Shown piece after piece: positions 24,401-39,352 of a stretch of 64,000 nt of DNA. This DNA is from Gadus chalcogrammus (taxonomy: Eukaryota > Chordata > Actinopteri > Gadiformes > Gadidae). A program made the position numbers and the translations under genes. The DNA is taken from positions 10,724,300 to 10,788,299 of the forward strand of contig NC_079419.1 in the NCBI RefSeq assembly GCF_026213295.1. Direction: 5' to 3'. Positions within the stretch are counted from its first letter, which is position 1. Each line of letters starts with the position of its first letter. A model generated the notes under the pieces. It did no database searches. It was not told the origin of the DNA and saw only the letters and a program-made list of their open reading frames with translations.

Positions 24401-26663
24401 AGCCGGTCATGCAATAGACCCGGCAGCAATAGACCCCAGGCTGGGGCTGTCTCGCACCTTACGTCCTTCCAGTTGTTACAGTGCATCACATCACACGTTA
24501 GGGACTGTTTCGCCATCATCTGAATGCGCTCATGCTGTTCAAAGGGTAGTGAACCTTTTGTATTTTTCCTAAGGTGGTAATATGGCTGACATGATCGCCA
24601 ACATGGTCAGTTACGCACTGTTACGTCTCAGTGCACTATGACGTCACGGCCTAGGGACACTGTTGGCGAGGTGTGTGTGGAGCTGAGGGGGTGACTGCGC
24701 CGTCCCAGAGAAGGTCGAGCTTCTCGGACGCTTGTGGCACAGCGCCACGATGTGTGGCGTAATTCATCTAAAACTTTGCACTTAAAACACGTTACGAAGG
24801 TATTAGCTTGATCACAAGCCGTGGCTCATAACCATGGGTAAAACACCCCCTCCTTCCCAGATTCCTCAGCCTGTGTTCACTACACTGTAAAGGACTTGAG
24901 TAACTCCTATAAGATCTGGTGGACCGCATTCGTTCCACGTCTGACTCTCCTTAGTTGAGGCTTTCATCAAGAGAGACCAGGGGGTTCAGATCCAGGTGTT
25001 TTAGGAGCAGGTAGGGGTCAGGGGTCACCCAGCTCTCAGTTGATTGAGTTCATTGGAGATGGAAAGTAGAGGCCTTCAGCTGGGCGCACAGCACCCTGAA
25101 CAGAGGTGATTAGTAACAGGAGATGCTCTCCTTTCTCTGGACAAGCTGCCACAGAGCTCTGGGATGGTTTGACACACTGAGCATCAGTATTCAACAGCAG
25201 CTATTATTCTGAAGTCTGTGTCTTGCCTGTTGCTAGTGAGGGTTGGATAACAGTCAGACTAGTTTCCATCTCTCCTCCTCTCTTTGCTCACTATAATTGT
25301 ACTTTGGCCAGAATGGCAGATTGGGAAATTTAATTTAACAGAATCCAATATGAAGTGGCTTTTTGAACAGAGAATTAGATTGCGCTGTTCCTCTCTCTGT
25401 CTCTCTTTCTCTTTCTCTCTCCTGCTCCCTCTATCTCCCTCTCTCTGTCTCGCTCTCTTTCTCCCTCTGTCTCTCTTTCTCTCTCTCTCTCTCTATTCCC
25501 TTCTTACTATGTGTCTCTCTGCCTCCCTCCTCTCCTCTGCCTCTCACTCTCTCTTTTGCTCTCTCTGTCGCTGTCTTCCCACCGCTCTTTATTACTCCCT
25601 CTCCCTCCCCCTATCTCTCTCTCTCCCTCCACCTCTCTCTCCCTCCTCCTCTCTCTCTCCACCCTGACCTTTTCTCCCAGTAGGGTTTTAAATGAGAGTG
25701 GTCCGGGGAGCATTGATTCTATAATGAGGCGCAGCGTCCCTTAAGTGCTCGCATCGTTGGTGCTCCTCTCCTGGTGGAGGAGGGTCCTCTCCTGGTGGAG
25801 GTGGATCCTCTCCTGGTGGAGGTGGATCCTCTCCTGGTGGAGGTGGGTCCTCTCCTGGTGGAGGTGGATCCTCTCCTGGTGGAGGTGGATCCTCTCCTGG
25901 TGGAGGTGGATCCTCTCCTGGTGGAGGTGGATCCTCTCCTGGTGGAGGGGGTCCTCTCCTGGTGGAGGTGGATCCTCCTGGTGGAGGTGGATCCTCTCCT
26001 GGTGGAGGTGGGTCCTCTCCTGGTGGAGGTGGGTCCTCTCCTGGTGGAGGTGGATCCTCTCCTGGTGGAGGTGGATCCTCTCCTGGTGGAGGTGGGTCCT
26101 CTCCTGGTGGAGGTGGATCCTCTCCTGGTGGAGGTGGGTCCTCTCCTGATGGAGGTGGATCCTCTCCAGGTGGAGGTGGATCCTCTCCTGGTGGAGGTGG
26201 GTCCTCTCCTGATGGAGGTGGATCCTCTCCTGGTGGAGGTGGATCCTCTCCTGGTGGAGGTGGATCCTCTCCTGGTGGAGGTGCAGGCGACTTTAGGAGA
26301 GTGGAAGGTCCCTGTGCTGTGTGGACGCCCTCTAGAAGGTCTGCCTACAGAGCAGAGAGGGAGGAGATGTTAGAGTGATGGAGCTGAAGACGGTAGCCGT
26401 GACCTCAGGGCTAGCAGAGGCTCCCGGGGTCAGGAGGACGCCCCCGTTACGTTCTTTAATTGTCAGCTTTTAGTTGGGAAATTACTTTTGGTGTAAATGT
26501 TTTACATTTACGTTTTGCATCATCGATTGTAGTTTTTAGGGTGGTGTTTTGGGTTGTCGTTTATAGCTTGGTGTTTTGGGTTGTAGTTTTTAGGGCAGTG
26601 TTTTGGCAGAGAGATTTAAATCAAATAATCTTTCAACATAGCAGGTGTAGAGCGCTTTCCCTG

Positions 26664-26724
<61 letters not shown>

Positions 26725-29700
26725 TTGTGTGTGTGTGTGGTGTTGTGTGGTGTGTGTGTGTGTGGGTGTGGTCTGCGTGTGTGTGTGTGTGTGCGTGTGC
26801 GTGTGCGTGTTTGTGTGTGTGTGCACTGACTCACAGCTGCACACACACAATCCCAAACACACACACTCTCCCTTATGAGTCCATTTCTTCTCATTGTGTC
26901 TGGGGGGCATGAGGCTTGACTGCCCCTCCCCCGACCTGTCAATCAAGTGCTCCTGGAGTGAAGTGTGAAGAGGGATTGGCCAACGCTGACAAAGGGGAGA
27001 GTGATTGACAGGCCCATGCTGTTTGTCTGTGTGTGAGGACGGGGGGGGGGTGGGGGCGGGACCGAGGATGCTTTGTGTCTGTCAGTCATCCCCCACCTGC
27101 CGACCAGAGCAGCAGCAGGCGGGACGGAGAGATTTTAGGAAGGTGATGGAGATGAGTCTCACTCAAACTCAACCAACTGTCCTCATCAAACCTCTGCTCA
27201 CACTCTAGGGTTAGGGTAAACACTTTCGGGTTAGGGTACACACTCTAGGCCCTAGAGTGTGTACCCTAACCCTAGAGTAGATGAGGGTTTGGTGTATTTA
27301 TCATGAAACTACTCTAGGGCCTAGGGCCTAGAGTCTTTTCATGATAAATACACCAAACCCTCATCTACTCTAGAACTAATCAAACCTCTCTTTGTGTCTT
27401 TCTTTCTAAAATTCAGTGCACCTTAATTTCTCGGCTTGGGTTAAGAAAGACTATTGTATCTTTTTTAAATTACGGTAATCTTTCAGTTGAATGCAGTTAT
27501 GAAATCATTCCAACATCTGATTAATGCAGGAAACGTCCTGTTTTTAACATTAAGTTAAGCTCAAACCTTACGTTGTTATGTTACATGCTGTTAACTTCAC
27601 TTCTACATCAAGTTAAATGCAGTACATTTCCCCTTAATTCCACATCACATTCAGTCTAGTCCAGCGTCGAACCTGGTCAGTCCATCACCATGTGTCGCTA
27701 TGGAAACCAGCCCTAATGGAGGGCCCGCCCCCTGGCCCTGCGCGTCACAGAGAGAGTAAATAACGGGTGTTTAGACCCAACACGCCCTGCTCTCCTCTAA
27801 TTGGCTCTCAGGAGGGAGCCATTTTGAAACCGCTTTAATTACAACACCGGGAGGGGGGTCTTCAAATACTACTGCTGTGGGGCCCCTGAATTAACACCCA
27901 CAATGCACCTCTGTCTGTGCTCCTCTGGACCTCTAGCAGACACAAATAGTACCTCACACAGTACTGACGTAGTACTACGGTACTGATAAAGTAGTACAGT
28001 AATGAAGAAGTACTACAGTAAGGATGAAGTACTACAGTTATCACATAGTACCACACACAGTACTATTGTAATACTACAGTACTGATGAAGTACTACAGTT
28101 ATCACATAGTACCACACACAGTACTATTGTAATACTACAGTACTGACGAAGTACTACAGTTATCACATAGTATCACCCACAGTACTAGTGTAGTACTACA
28201 GTACTGATGAAGTACTACAGTTATCACATAGTACCACACATAGCACCCAAGTACTGACTTAATACCACAATATTAATGCAGTACTATATTTCAAACATAA
28301 TACTTCAATACCAATACTAATCAGTACTAACGTTGTACCACAGTACAAATGCAGTACCACTAACATAGTACCGCATTACTGACGTAGTACCGCAGTATGA
28401 CAATATGACAGTACTATGGGTAGAGTTTGACAGTACATATTTGAGTGCAGTATGACAGTATTATGAGAAGTTTACGACTTCTACTATAAATACAGCATTA
28501 ATGTTACGAAGTATCTGTCTAATTGCTTCCAGCATTTCTAAGCTTGTCTTAATGAACTCTAATGACTTCCAGGAGTCGCGGTCTCCGTCCCCATCAATGG
28601 ATCACTGTCGTCATGACAACATATCCTCCCAGCATCACTTACATCACACACGACCACACTAATGAAGGGCTGCTCAAATTACCACCCTGTCAATCAGACG
28701 CAGCAAGACTTAATCACAGGCTCTCCCACGCTAGGTCCTACGTCATGCTATATATACAAGGCTGCTCATTATATATATCATATATATACAATAAAAAGAC
28801 CAGACTAACCAGCTGTTAGACTACACTAACCAGCTGCTAGACTACACCAACCAGCTGCTAGACTACACTAACCAGCTGCTAGACTACACTAACCAGCTGC
28901 TAGACTACACTAACCAGCTGGTGGACTACACTAACCAGCTGCTAGACTACACCAACCAGCTGCTAGACTACACTAACCAGCTGCTAGACTACACTAACCA
29001 ACTGGTGGACTACACTAACCAGCTGCTAGACTACACCAACCAGCTGCTAGACTACACTAACCTGAGGTTCAACTAATCTAACCTGCTGGTTAACTAAACT
29101 TACCTGCTTGAGTCTCCAGTCCATGTATGGAGACTCCAGTCCATATATGGAGAGTAAAACGTGGCGTCTGCATTAAAACGAGATAAGGGTTAAAACATTA
29201 GTCCCCACTCAACCAAAACAAAATGGACGACGCCTTCATGAAGGAGCCTCTCTGGCGTGATAGAGTAGATTTAATAAGGCGCTGAAATTAAAGCGATCAA
29301 TACCAAACGATTCTTTGTTGCGGGCGGTTCTTTTTTCACGGCGACGCCTGACAAGAACATTAGAGCGGGACGCGTCCATCTGTCACCAGCAGAGCTGGTG
29401 AGCTCAGCACATCCCGCTCAGCCTCGCTCCCCAGCCTCTCACTCGCCCTGAAATCAGGAAGCTCTTCAAACCAGGGGGTTCAGCTCTCTCCGTCATCGCG
29501 GTGGCCATGGAAACCCCCTGAGACGGTTGGACGGGGTCTTCTTCACCCCGACGCCGGCCCACCCCACCGTCCACCTTGGACCCAACGTCCACGGTCGGTC
29601 CTTCTTTCAAGTCTTTCAGGGGGTTCACATCCAGGTAATTTAGGAGCAGAGGGGTCAAAGTTCATCGGACTCTGGGAGGCCTACAGGTAGACTGAGGACA

Positions 29701-29814
29701 TTGGGGATCGAACCCAGAACCCATCAGCTGGGGGTCAAACACCCTGAATACTAGACTAGACTATAGACTAACACTTCACTAAGCCAAACAGTTGACTGTT
29801 TGAACTTACTGTCC

Positions 29815-29886
<72 letters not shown>

Positions 29887-32800
29887 CAGGAGCTGTGTCG
29901 TCAGCGCATGGCGGTGAAGCCCCCCTCGGAGCCCCTCTCCTCCCGCATCACCAGCGTCTCCTCCCAGTTCAGTGAAGGAGGAGGAGGAGGCGGGGCGGCG
30001 GTCAGTCCCTCCGCCCGCGGCAGCACCTCCTCCTGGGGCGAGGAACCCTCCCACTCCAACATGGACATCTCCACCGGTCACATGATCCTGGTAGGCCCTG
30101 CCCCCTCCCCCAGCCAATCAAAGGCCTCCTCTTGTGTTGCCGTGGCAACGTGTCCTCCCTATTTCCTTCACCCGAGGTGATGCTGGGCGCATGACTGTAG
30201 CACTGCGTAGCATTAGCAATTAACTAATAATCATACCCTTACTAAGACAAGATGGAAGTCCATATATGGAGAGGGAAGTCCATATATGGAGAGGGAAGTC
30301 CATATATGGAGAGAAAAGTCCCTTGATGTAAAGGGAAGCCTGTATGTGGAGAGGGAAGTCCATATATGGAGAGGGAAGTCCCTTGATGTAAAGGGAAGTC
30401 CATATTAGAGAGGGAAGTCCCATGGTGGAAAGGGAAGTCCATTTATGGAGAGGGAAGTCCCTTTTATTTTAAGTATGTTCTACTCCAGAGCTGTTATTTC
30501 TCTAAATAATGCAGAATTATAAATGATTACACTATCATACCAATCTGACCTTTAACATTGGCTGACATTTTTTAATATATATATATATATATATTTTTTT
30601 TATATATATATATATATTTTATATATATTTATATATATATATAAATTAGGGATGGGCGTGAGGAATCGATTACTCGAGTACTCCTCGTTACAAATGAACT
30701 TGTTTGGTGGACAGGCAAACTCGAGTTTGCATATACACACACAAACAAAGTTTTCTGAAGTAAATGTATAAATTTTCTGTGCGGCGCCGCACAAAGCTAA
30801 TTAAATGTATCAAATTTCTGTGCCGTGTGCAGGCACGCCAGAATTCAAAAAGTTAAGAGATGGCGGTTAAAGCAAAGCGCAGCGAAGAATTTAAATAAAT
30901 AGGAGATCATAAGGTGAAATGTAAAATATGCCAAGCGAAATCGAGCTATCAGAGTACTACAAGTATTCTGCAACATATGCTCCTGAAACACAACGGTGTG
31001 TTCGGGAAAGCAGACCCGCAGCAACCAAGTGTGTCGGCTATTTTCACCGCCGCAAGACGCAGCTTTAATCCCGGCCGTGTAGAGAAGATCACAACGCTGA
31101 GTATTTCCATAGTCCATTTGCTGCCGTTTTATTTGCAGCTGTAAATTATTTGCAATGGTTAGGCTACTTGTTTCTTTTTTGTTTTTTTTAAACCTTGGTT
31201 CGACGTGATTTAAATTGTGAGACGCATATTTATTTTTGTAAGGAAAATGTGTTCTGAACGTTTGCAAAAATAAATAATGAATACTCTGATAACTCTGACT
31301 GTTTTGATGGAGAATAAGCATTTCATGTTTGGTTGTTAATATTGCCGTTCATCATTAGGCCTATTCCTGCTGCAGATGCGTTGCATTCTAAAAATAGATT
31401 TGATTAAACAAGTACTCGATTGATTTTCGAGGAATTCCTTCGATCACTCGAGTTTGGAATTTACTACTCGTGCCCATCCCTAATATAGGCCTATATATAA
31501 TATATATATTCTTAAACATTCTATGTATTTTTTTTTCTTTTACTTTTTTTAAAAAAACACTTATTTTGAGAGCCTCAACCACAATTTCATTGCACTTTGT
31601 GCAATGACAATAAATAGATTCTGATTTTGATTCTGATTCTGAAATGTCATCCATAGATTTAGAAAGAAGCCTATTCATGGAGAGAGGTTGTATGTTGGTA
31701 AATCCTGCTAATATTGAAGTGTTAATGTGATAACGTCTAATGTAAAGAAATAATGGAAACCTTTTCCATTAATTCAGGAAAAGACTTGATTGGTCTGTAT
31801 GATAAGATCAGATGATAGGATAGCATCAGGTGCTAGCAACAGGCGATAGCAGCAGGCGATAGCGTCAGGCGATAGGATAGCATCAGGTGCTAGCATCAGA
31901 AAATAGCATCAGGCGATAAGATCAGACGATAGGATAGCATCAGGGGCTAGCATCAGAAAGTAGCATCAGGCGATAAGATCAGACGATAGGATAGGATCAG
32001 GGGCTAGCATCAGAAAGTAGCATCAGGCGATAAGATCAGACGATTGGATAGGATCAGGGGCTAGCATCAGAAAGTAGCATCAGGCGATAAGATCAGACAA
32101 TAGGATAGCATCAGGTGCTAGCGTTAGGCGATTGCGTCAGGTCCTCTTTACTCCTGGGGAAAATAGTACCCTATTTAGTCCTCTTGTGTTAACATTGTCT
32201 GTAAAGACTGCCAATAGTGCTGCTTTTAGAACACTCAGACTGTTGTATCGTTTGACGACAAGCTGACAGTATGCTTTAACAGATAAATGCTCCTACCTCC
32301 TCGGCTTCATACAGAAGATGGTGGTTTCAAGGGAGGGAAAAGGGCTTTTTCTGTCTCTCTTTCTCTGTCTGTCTGTATGTCTCTGTCTCTGTCTCTCTCT
32401 GTCTCTATCTTTCTCTCTGTAAAGAAAGTCATTTTTCCTCCATTCTTCAATGGCATTTATTTCCTACACACACACACCCACACACCCAGGCACACATTCA
32501 CACAAACACACACCCACTCACACACAAACACAAACAGACATACACACACCCGCACACACACACAAACGCACACACACACCCCTGGGCGCCATACACCCAC
32601 ACTCACACACACAAACACACATCTCCCTGCATGCTCTACCCAGCTGCCGGCAGGATGCGACAGAGCAGAGCATCTTTTGCTCTGCATCTTTTTGACACAG
32701 CTACTAGTTACCCCTGAGACCAGCACCATGCACCACCATGCACCACCATGCACCACCATGCACCATCATGCACCACCATGCACCACCATGTACCATGAAC

Positions 32801-35245
32801 CACCATGCAGCACCATGCAGCACCATGCACCATCATGCAGCACCATGCACCACCATGCACCACCATGCACCACCATGCAGCACCATGCAGCACCATGCAA
32901 CACCATGCAACACCATGCAGCACCAATACAACAGCAGTACTATACAGAACCATGCAGTAGCAGTACAACATGCAGTACTATACAGAACCATGCAGTAGCA
33001 GTACAACATGCAGTACTTTATGCATAAATACTTATGTGGGCTTGATTCGCCTTCAGAGATCACATGTGTCTGGCTCCTGGGCCAGCATGAATCCAGCACT
33101 CTGGACAGCTCCCACCACTGACTACAGTACACCAGAAAGGCCATTGGTTCAGACCTCAGTCCCCTAGAGCTGATTGGTTAGGCGTCTCCCCTAGCAGGAA
33201 GGAACGACCACATATGGATTTATTTCCCACATGGTGGATGAAGGTTTAAGGTGACCAGGTTCATGGTGGCAGAGAAACAGGGATGTATCTTCATATCCCC
33301 TCTGCTAATTTCTTCTCTAAATTCACCTCTTTTAGCACTTTCCATTATTAAGTCATTAGAGATAATTATGTTAGCATGAAATTCCATATTAATAATTAGA
33401 TTTCAGATAATATTGCTAATTTGCTGGGTCCTCTCTACCTTTATTGCGTTCCTTTCCTTCCTTATTCCATCCTTCCTGCCTCCCAACCCTCCCCCCTTGG
33501 CCAGGAATAGCGCTATACTCCACACTCTGGATGAAGGCTGTGAAACACTCTCTTTACCGCCCACTGTAACCCGGGAACCTTTCTGATCGATGTCCAACCG
33601 CTTATTCCTCTGATGCTAACTGTGGCTAGCTACTTCAGGTTTTCAATCAAACAGAACGAACCCATGGCATGAATGGGAGCCTTCCTCTAACCAGTCGACT
33701 AGTCACTGTAGAGAAGCTAACTTCATAGCAGCTAACTTTAGAGGAGCTAACTCCATAGCAGCTAACTGTAGAGGAGCTTACTCCATAGCAGCTCACTGTA
33801 GAGGAGCTAACTCCATAGCCACCAACTCTAGAGCTAACTACATATCAGCTAAGTCTAGAGAAGCTATCTAGCAGCTAACCCTCCTGGCATCGTCATCTTC
33901 CTCGACCCTGAATGGCCCTCGTAGAGCACAGTGAATCCTGTCTCCTTGTCCCCATGCCGTTCTGCTTTCACTATCACTGATTGAATGCATTACCCCCCTC
34001 CTGGGGACTTAAGGGTGTGTCCCCCTCGCTTCCTATCTCTCCTTCTCTTATCTGTCCTTCGCTGCTTCTGTATTAAGCGGATTAAACAGCTCCCTAGAAA
34101 GCACATTATCCTTCTTTTGTTGTGGGACTGGTAAATGTTCCATATTATTCTCAAGAGCAGCAGCCAGATTAACATTTTATATACTGAATTTAAAGGAATT
34201 TAGATTAGACAGACATTGAAGACCTGCCCTTAAAGACCTGTCCTTAAAGTCCTTAAGGACCTGCCCTTAAAGAGCTGCTCTTAAATACTTGTCCTAAATT
34301 CCTTATAGACCTGTCCTTAAAGACCTGCTCCTAAAGACCTGCCCTTAAAGACCTGCCCTTAAAGACCTGCCCTTATAGACCTGTCCTTAAAGACCTGCCC
34401 TTAAAGACCTGGCCTTAAAGACCTGCCATATACCTCTGTCATATAAGTGTGTCATATACCTCTGTCAACATCTATACACAAACCACCATTACCCCCCTAA
34501 ACATCTTCATCATCATCATCATCACCCCGGCCCCAGACTCCATGTTGTGTCGCTGGGAGACCCAGCGGAGCCACAATGGCCGGCCCTTGGGGTCGTTCGC
34601 ACAACCTAGGGGGGCGCTGGGAATGTGATTTTTATTTTTTTATTTTTTTGGGTGAAAAAAAAGGCTACCTGAAATAAATAGCCTATTTTCATTTGTTGGT
34701 TTCTAACCCATCTACCGTCTCAGCTACTTTTTACAGTCTATGCCCAGTGTAACAGGGGTCATACAGCGCGGTTCGGTCCTGCACACGCCCGGACTCCCGT
34801 TACATCAGCTATCGTCATGATCTCTATCCCTGATAACCATAACCCAAGTTCGCAGCTTAACAGTTCAATAACCAACACAACACAATCCAACATGGGCGAT
34901 AGCAAAAAAACAAACTCATTTTGTTTCAGCCCGTTTTCCTCCTTCCTCTTGCTGTTGTTAGGTACCAGCTGCTCTGAGCGTAGTCTCCACGAATAGAAAG
35001 TTCTATTTCAAATACAAAATATATAGGCCTAATTAGGACTCTGCACGCAATCTGTTTTCGCGTTGCCCGTGGTTCCAGGGCTGCGGTGCCCGCGTTGCCT
35101 AGGTCACGGTACCCAGGCCGTGGGGTGCCGCGGCCGGGGCACGACGGGAGACGTGGCAGCCGGGAATCGCGGAAGTGCCCGCGCCGCTGTCATGGTGAAT
35201 GAATGTTTAATTCAACCATTTCTTCCTCAACCCTTCTTTCTTGTC

Positions 35246-35276
<31 letters not shown>

Positions 35277-38200
35277 ACCGCAAAATCAATGAAAAACGAT
35301 GCAATGACACCTTTAAGCAATATAACACGAGTGTGAGTGGGGTTGTTCGTTTATTTTATTTTTTTTATAGGGAGAGAGAGAGGGGGGGGAGGCGCCAAGG
35401 ATCAGGGTACGGTCAGGGGGGCGTTTGCTCAAAAAAGGTTGAGAACCACTGCTCTAATCCCTTTACATGGCACATAACCCTGTTACCAGGCCTAAGCCCT
35501 GGGTGTGTGGTGTGGGGGTGTGCGCGGCGCATGTGTCAATGTCACAAACAGGAAGTAGGGAGATAAAATGGCTGTCAGCGCTGTCTTCCATTTTCCACAT
35601 GAGGACACACCCTGGGGAAACATCATTTATACCTGCCGTCATAAATCATCAGGAAGTCAGTTAATGATATTATACCTGGTTAATTATTCCATTTGTCCAT
35701 TAGACTTCTACTACATTATAGTTATGATACTATTACCACTGCTGCTGGTATGAAGTACGCACCATACTCACCTGGTTATTTGCAGCCGAACGGCCCCTAT
35801 TTGAGTGGTCATAGATAAGTTATTGGGTTACTTAAATTCGGATTACATTAATTATGTCACCTGAATTAAGTCTGTAGTCTAACCTCTTAAGCCCCCTATA
35901 CTGCCCCGGGTCACAGGAACAGAATCCGACGTGAGCTTAGCACTAACCTGCTAGCCGTGGCGCATGCTAACCTGCTATTCCGGTCTTGAGATTTTGACAC
36001 CGTCATTAGCAGCAGTAGATCTTCGTCAGGGTGCCGTTTAATTATGGATAGGCTTGGGGAGCTAATGGGCTAGGCTAAGATTGCTTGTCATTAAGATGGA
36101 GCTGCTCCTAGCCAGCAAGCTAATAGCACCGCTAGAAATAACACTCCACCTGCCAGGTGGAGGAGGAGCCTGATCTACACCCAACGAAGCTCACAGTCAA
36201 ATACACAGGCTTAGCAAATTAGCTCATTATAATTTGGGGATGGTGGGGTGTGGGGTCTAGGGGTCAGGGTGTTGGACTCCCGGCCTACGGCGATCCCTTG
36301 GATCCTGCATCCAAGGACTACCTGTAGGCATCCTGGACCAAGAGGCCGGCAGGTAGACTAAGAGGCCTCAGCTCCTTAATGCCCAATGATCGCTGAAGTC
36401 CCTCTAGATAAAAGCGTCTTCTGAATTACTGAATAATACTACACCTACAGCACCCTTCAAGGCCATTAAACGAACTCCTTATCCTAAGGAGATGTATCTT
36501 GAATATGAGGCTGAATATCTTAACCCCTAAACCCCAGTGTGGGCCTGTGTCGCCTTGCATTAAACTCATATGTGCAGCACTTCAACCTAAGTTTCTTATG
36601 GTGCTAACCTGCTGGCTGCTAAGTGGCTAATGCTCTTGAGTATGCAAACCTGAGATCCTTAGGGTACTAACCTGCTGGGTGCTAAATGGATATCGGTCTT
36701 GAGGATGCTAACCTGAGATCCTTAGGGTACTAACCTGCTGGGTGCTAAGTGGCTAATGGTCTTGAGGGTGCTAACCTGAGATCCTTAGGGTACTTACATG
36801 CTGGGTGCTAAGTGACTAGCGGGCTTTACTATGTTAACCTGCTGGGTGCTAAGCTAACCTGCTGGGTGCTAAGCTCACCTGCTTGGCGCTAAGCTCACCT
36901 GCTGGGCGCTAAGCTCACCTGCTGGGCGCTAAGCTACCCTGCTGGGCGCTAAGCTAACCTGCTGGGCGCTAAGCTCACCTGCTGGGTGCTCGGCACACTG
37001 GCTGGGTGCTAAGCTAACCTGCTGGGTGCTAAGATAACCTGCTGGGCGCTAAGCTAACCTGCTCGGCGCTAAGCTAACCTGCTTGGCGCTAAGCTAACCT
37101 GCTGGGCGCTAAGCTAACCTGCTTGGCGCTAAGCTAACCTGCTGGGCGCTTAGCTAACCTACTGGCTGCTAAGCTAACCTGCGTGGTGCTAAGCTAACCT
37201 TCTGCTCCGTGCTCTAGGCCTACATGGAGGACCACCTGAAGAACAAGAACCGTCTGGAGAAGGAGTGGGAGGCACTGTGCTGCTACCAGGCCGAGCCCAA
37301 CGCCAGCAATGCCGGCCTGCGTGACGGCAACGCCAAGAGGAACCGCTCCAGCACCGTGGTGGCCTGTAAGTAGACCACCCCCGACCGGACCACACTGGCC
37401 CCAACCGGATCACTCCGGCCTGAACAGGATCACACCGGCCCCTACCGGATCACACCGGCTTGAACGGGATCCAAAATGTCTGGGACTGGACTCTCTTGCT
37501 CTCTCTCTCTCTCTCTTTCTCACTATCTCTCTCTCTCTAACTGACACCATGTTTTACACCCCCATTGACAAAGATGTCCTCCATTTTGTTTTCCAGACGA
37601 TCACTCCAGGATCAGCCTGAAGGTGGAAAACAGTCAGGGGAACTCTGACTACATCAACGCCAGCCCTATCGTAAGTCCCTCCCCCTCAGCAGGCTGGCCC
37701 CTCCCCCTCAGCATTCGTTCTACCGCAGGCCCCTCCCATATCATACGCCCCTCCCCCTCAGCAGGCTGGCCCCTCCCCCTCAGCAGGCTGGTCTACTGCA
37801 GGCTCCTCCCACATCCTAAGCCCCTCCCCTCAGCAGGCTGGCCCCTCCCCCTCAGCAGGCTGGTCTACTGCAGGCTCCTCCCACATCATACGCCCCTCCC
37901 ACTCAACAGGCTGGCCCCTCCCCCTCAGCAGGCTGGTCTACTGCAGGCTCCTCCCACATCCTACGCCCCTCCCCCTCAGCAGGCTGACCCATCCCACACC
38001 CTACGCCCCTCCCCCCCAGCAGGCTGCCCCCCCCCACCAGGCTAGAGGCCCAGGGAGGAGACCCAGGGTTCATCCAAGGCTCCACCAGTCCTGAGACCTA
38101 ATGGAGGAGCGGCCCTCAGTGCTCCTGCTGAGGAGACACTATCTGCCCTTCCTGGGATTGCTAAGAGCTAAATTGGCCAAACCAATTATACGATTCCAGA

Positions 38201-39220
38201 ACAATCTGCATGACAATAGGAGAGTCTGCTTCCAGCAATTATGTATTCAGCTCATGTTTGTCCTCTCCTCTCTCCTCTACTCTCGTCTCCTCTCCTCTCC
38301 TCTCCTCTCCTCTACTCTCCTCTTTTCTCTTTCTCTCCTCTCCTCTTTTCTCTCTCCTCCTTTCTCTCCTCATCTCCTCCCCTCTCTCCTCTCCTCTCCT
38401 CTCATATTTTCTCTGTCCTCCTTTCTCTCCTCCTCTTCGTTCCTCTCCCCTCATCTCCTCTCTCCTTGTCTCCTCCCTCCTTGTCTCCTAGATGGATCAT
38501 GATCCCAGGAGTCCTGCCTACATCGCCACGCAGGGTCCGCTCCCCTCGACTGTAGCGGACTTCTGGCAGGTCAGACACGCACGCACGCACGCACACACAC
38601 ACGTTTAAAAAATAAGCCCAGGCTTAATCTAAATGTTTTTTTGTTTTTTTTCAATGAATATATTTTGCTTAACAAGAACGCTATTCAGACACAGCGCTAG
38701 TATTGCTAAATTTATGTTTGAATAAAGTTTTCGTTGTAGATCGTGTTTAAATAAAGCTTTGGTTGTAGATGGTGTTTAAGTAGCCTCTGGTTGCGAATGG
38801 TGTTCAAATATAGCTCTGGTTGCAGATGGTGTTTAAATAAAGCTCTGGTTGCAGATGGTGTGGGAGAACGGCTGTGTGGTCATCGTGATGCTGACCCCCC
38901 TGGTGGAGGGAGGAGTGAAGCAGTGCTACCACTACTGGCCTGATGAGGGTTCCAACCTCTACCACATCTACGAGGTACCTGTCTGTCTGCCCACCACTCC
39001 GTCTGTCTGCCTGTCTCTGTGTCTGCCTGTCTGTCTACTGTCCGTCTTTCTTTCTTTCCATTTGTCCGTCTGTCTTTCTGCCCAACTGTATGTCTGTCTT
39101 TCTCTTTGCCTGTCTGTCTGCCTCTCTTTATAAACATTTTGGTGATGTTTTGCATTATCAGTACAAGTTGTATGTTAGTCTGTAGTTGTACTAACTTATC
39201 TGTCTGGTTGTCTCTGTGTC

Positions 39221-39282
<62 letters not shown>

Positions 39283-39300
39283 GTGTGTGTGTGTGGTGTG

Positions 39301-39352
<52 letters not shown>

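Noticed and set aside
25745..26378. Long frames coding (GGGGSSP)n, (VEVDPLL)n or (SWWRWIL)n, like elastic or linker proteins
   Set aside because: The 21-bp unit is a multiple of 3 and has no stop in any + frame, so all three frames stay open. No start context, splice sites or non-repeat domain.
37189..37413. Minus-strand frame over ptprn2 exon 4
   Set aside because: Shadow of a well-supported + strand exon with splice sites and conserved protein.
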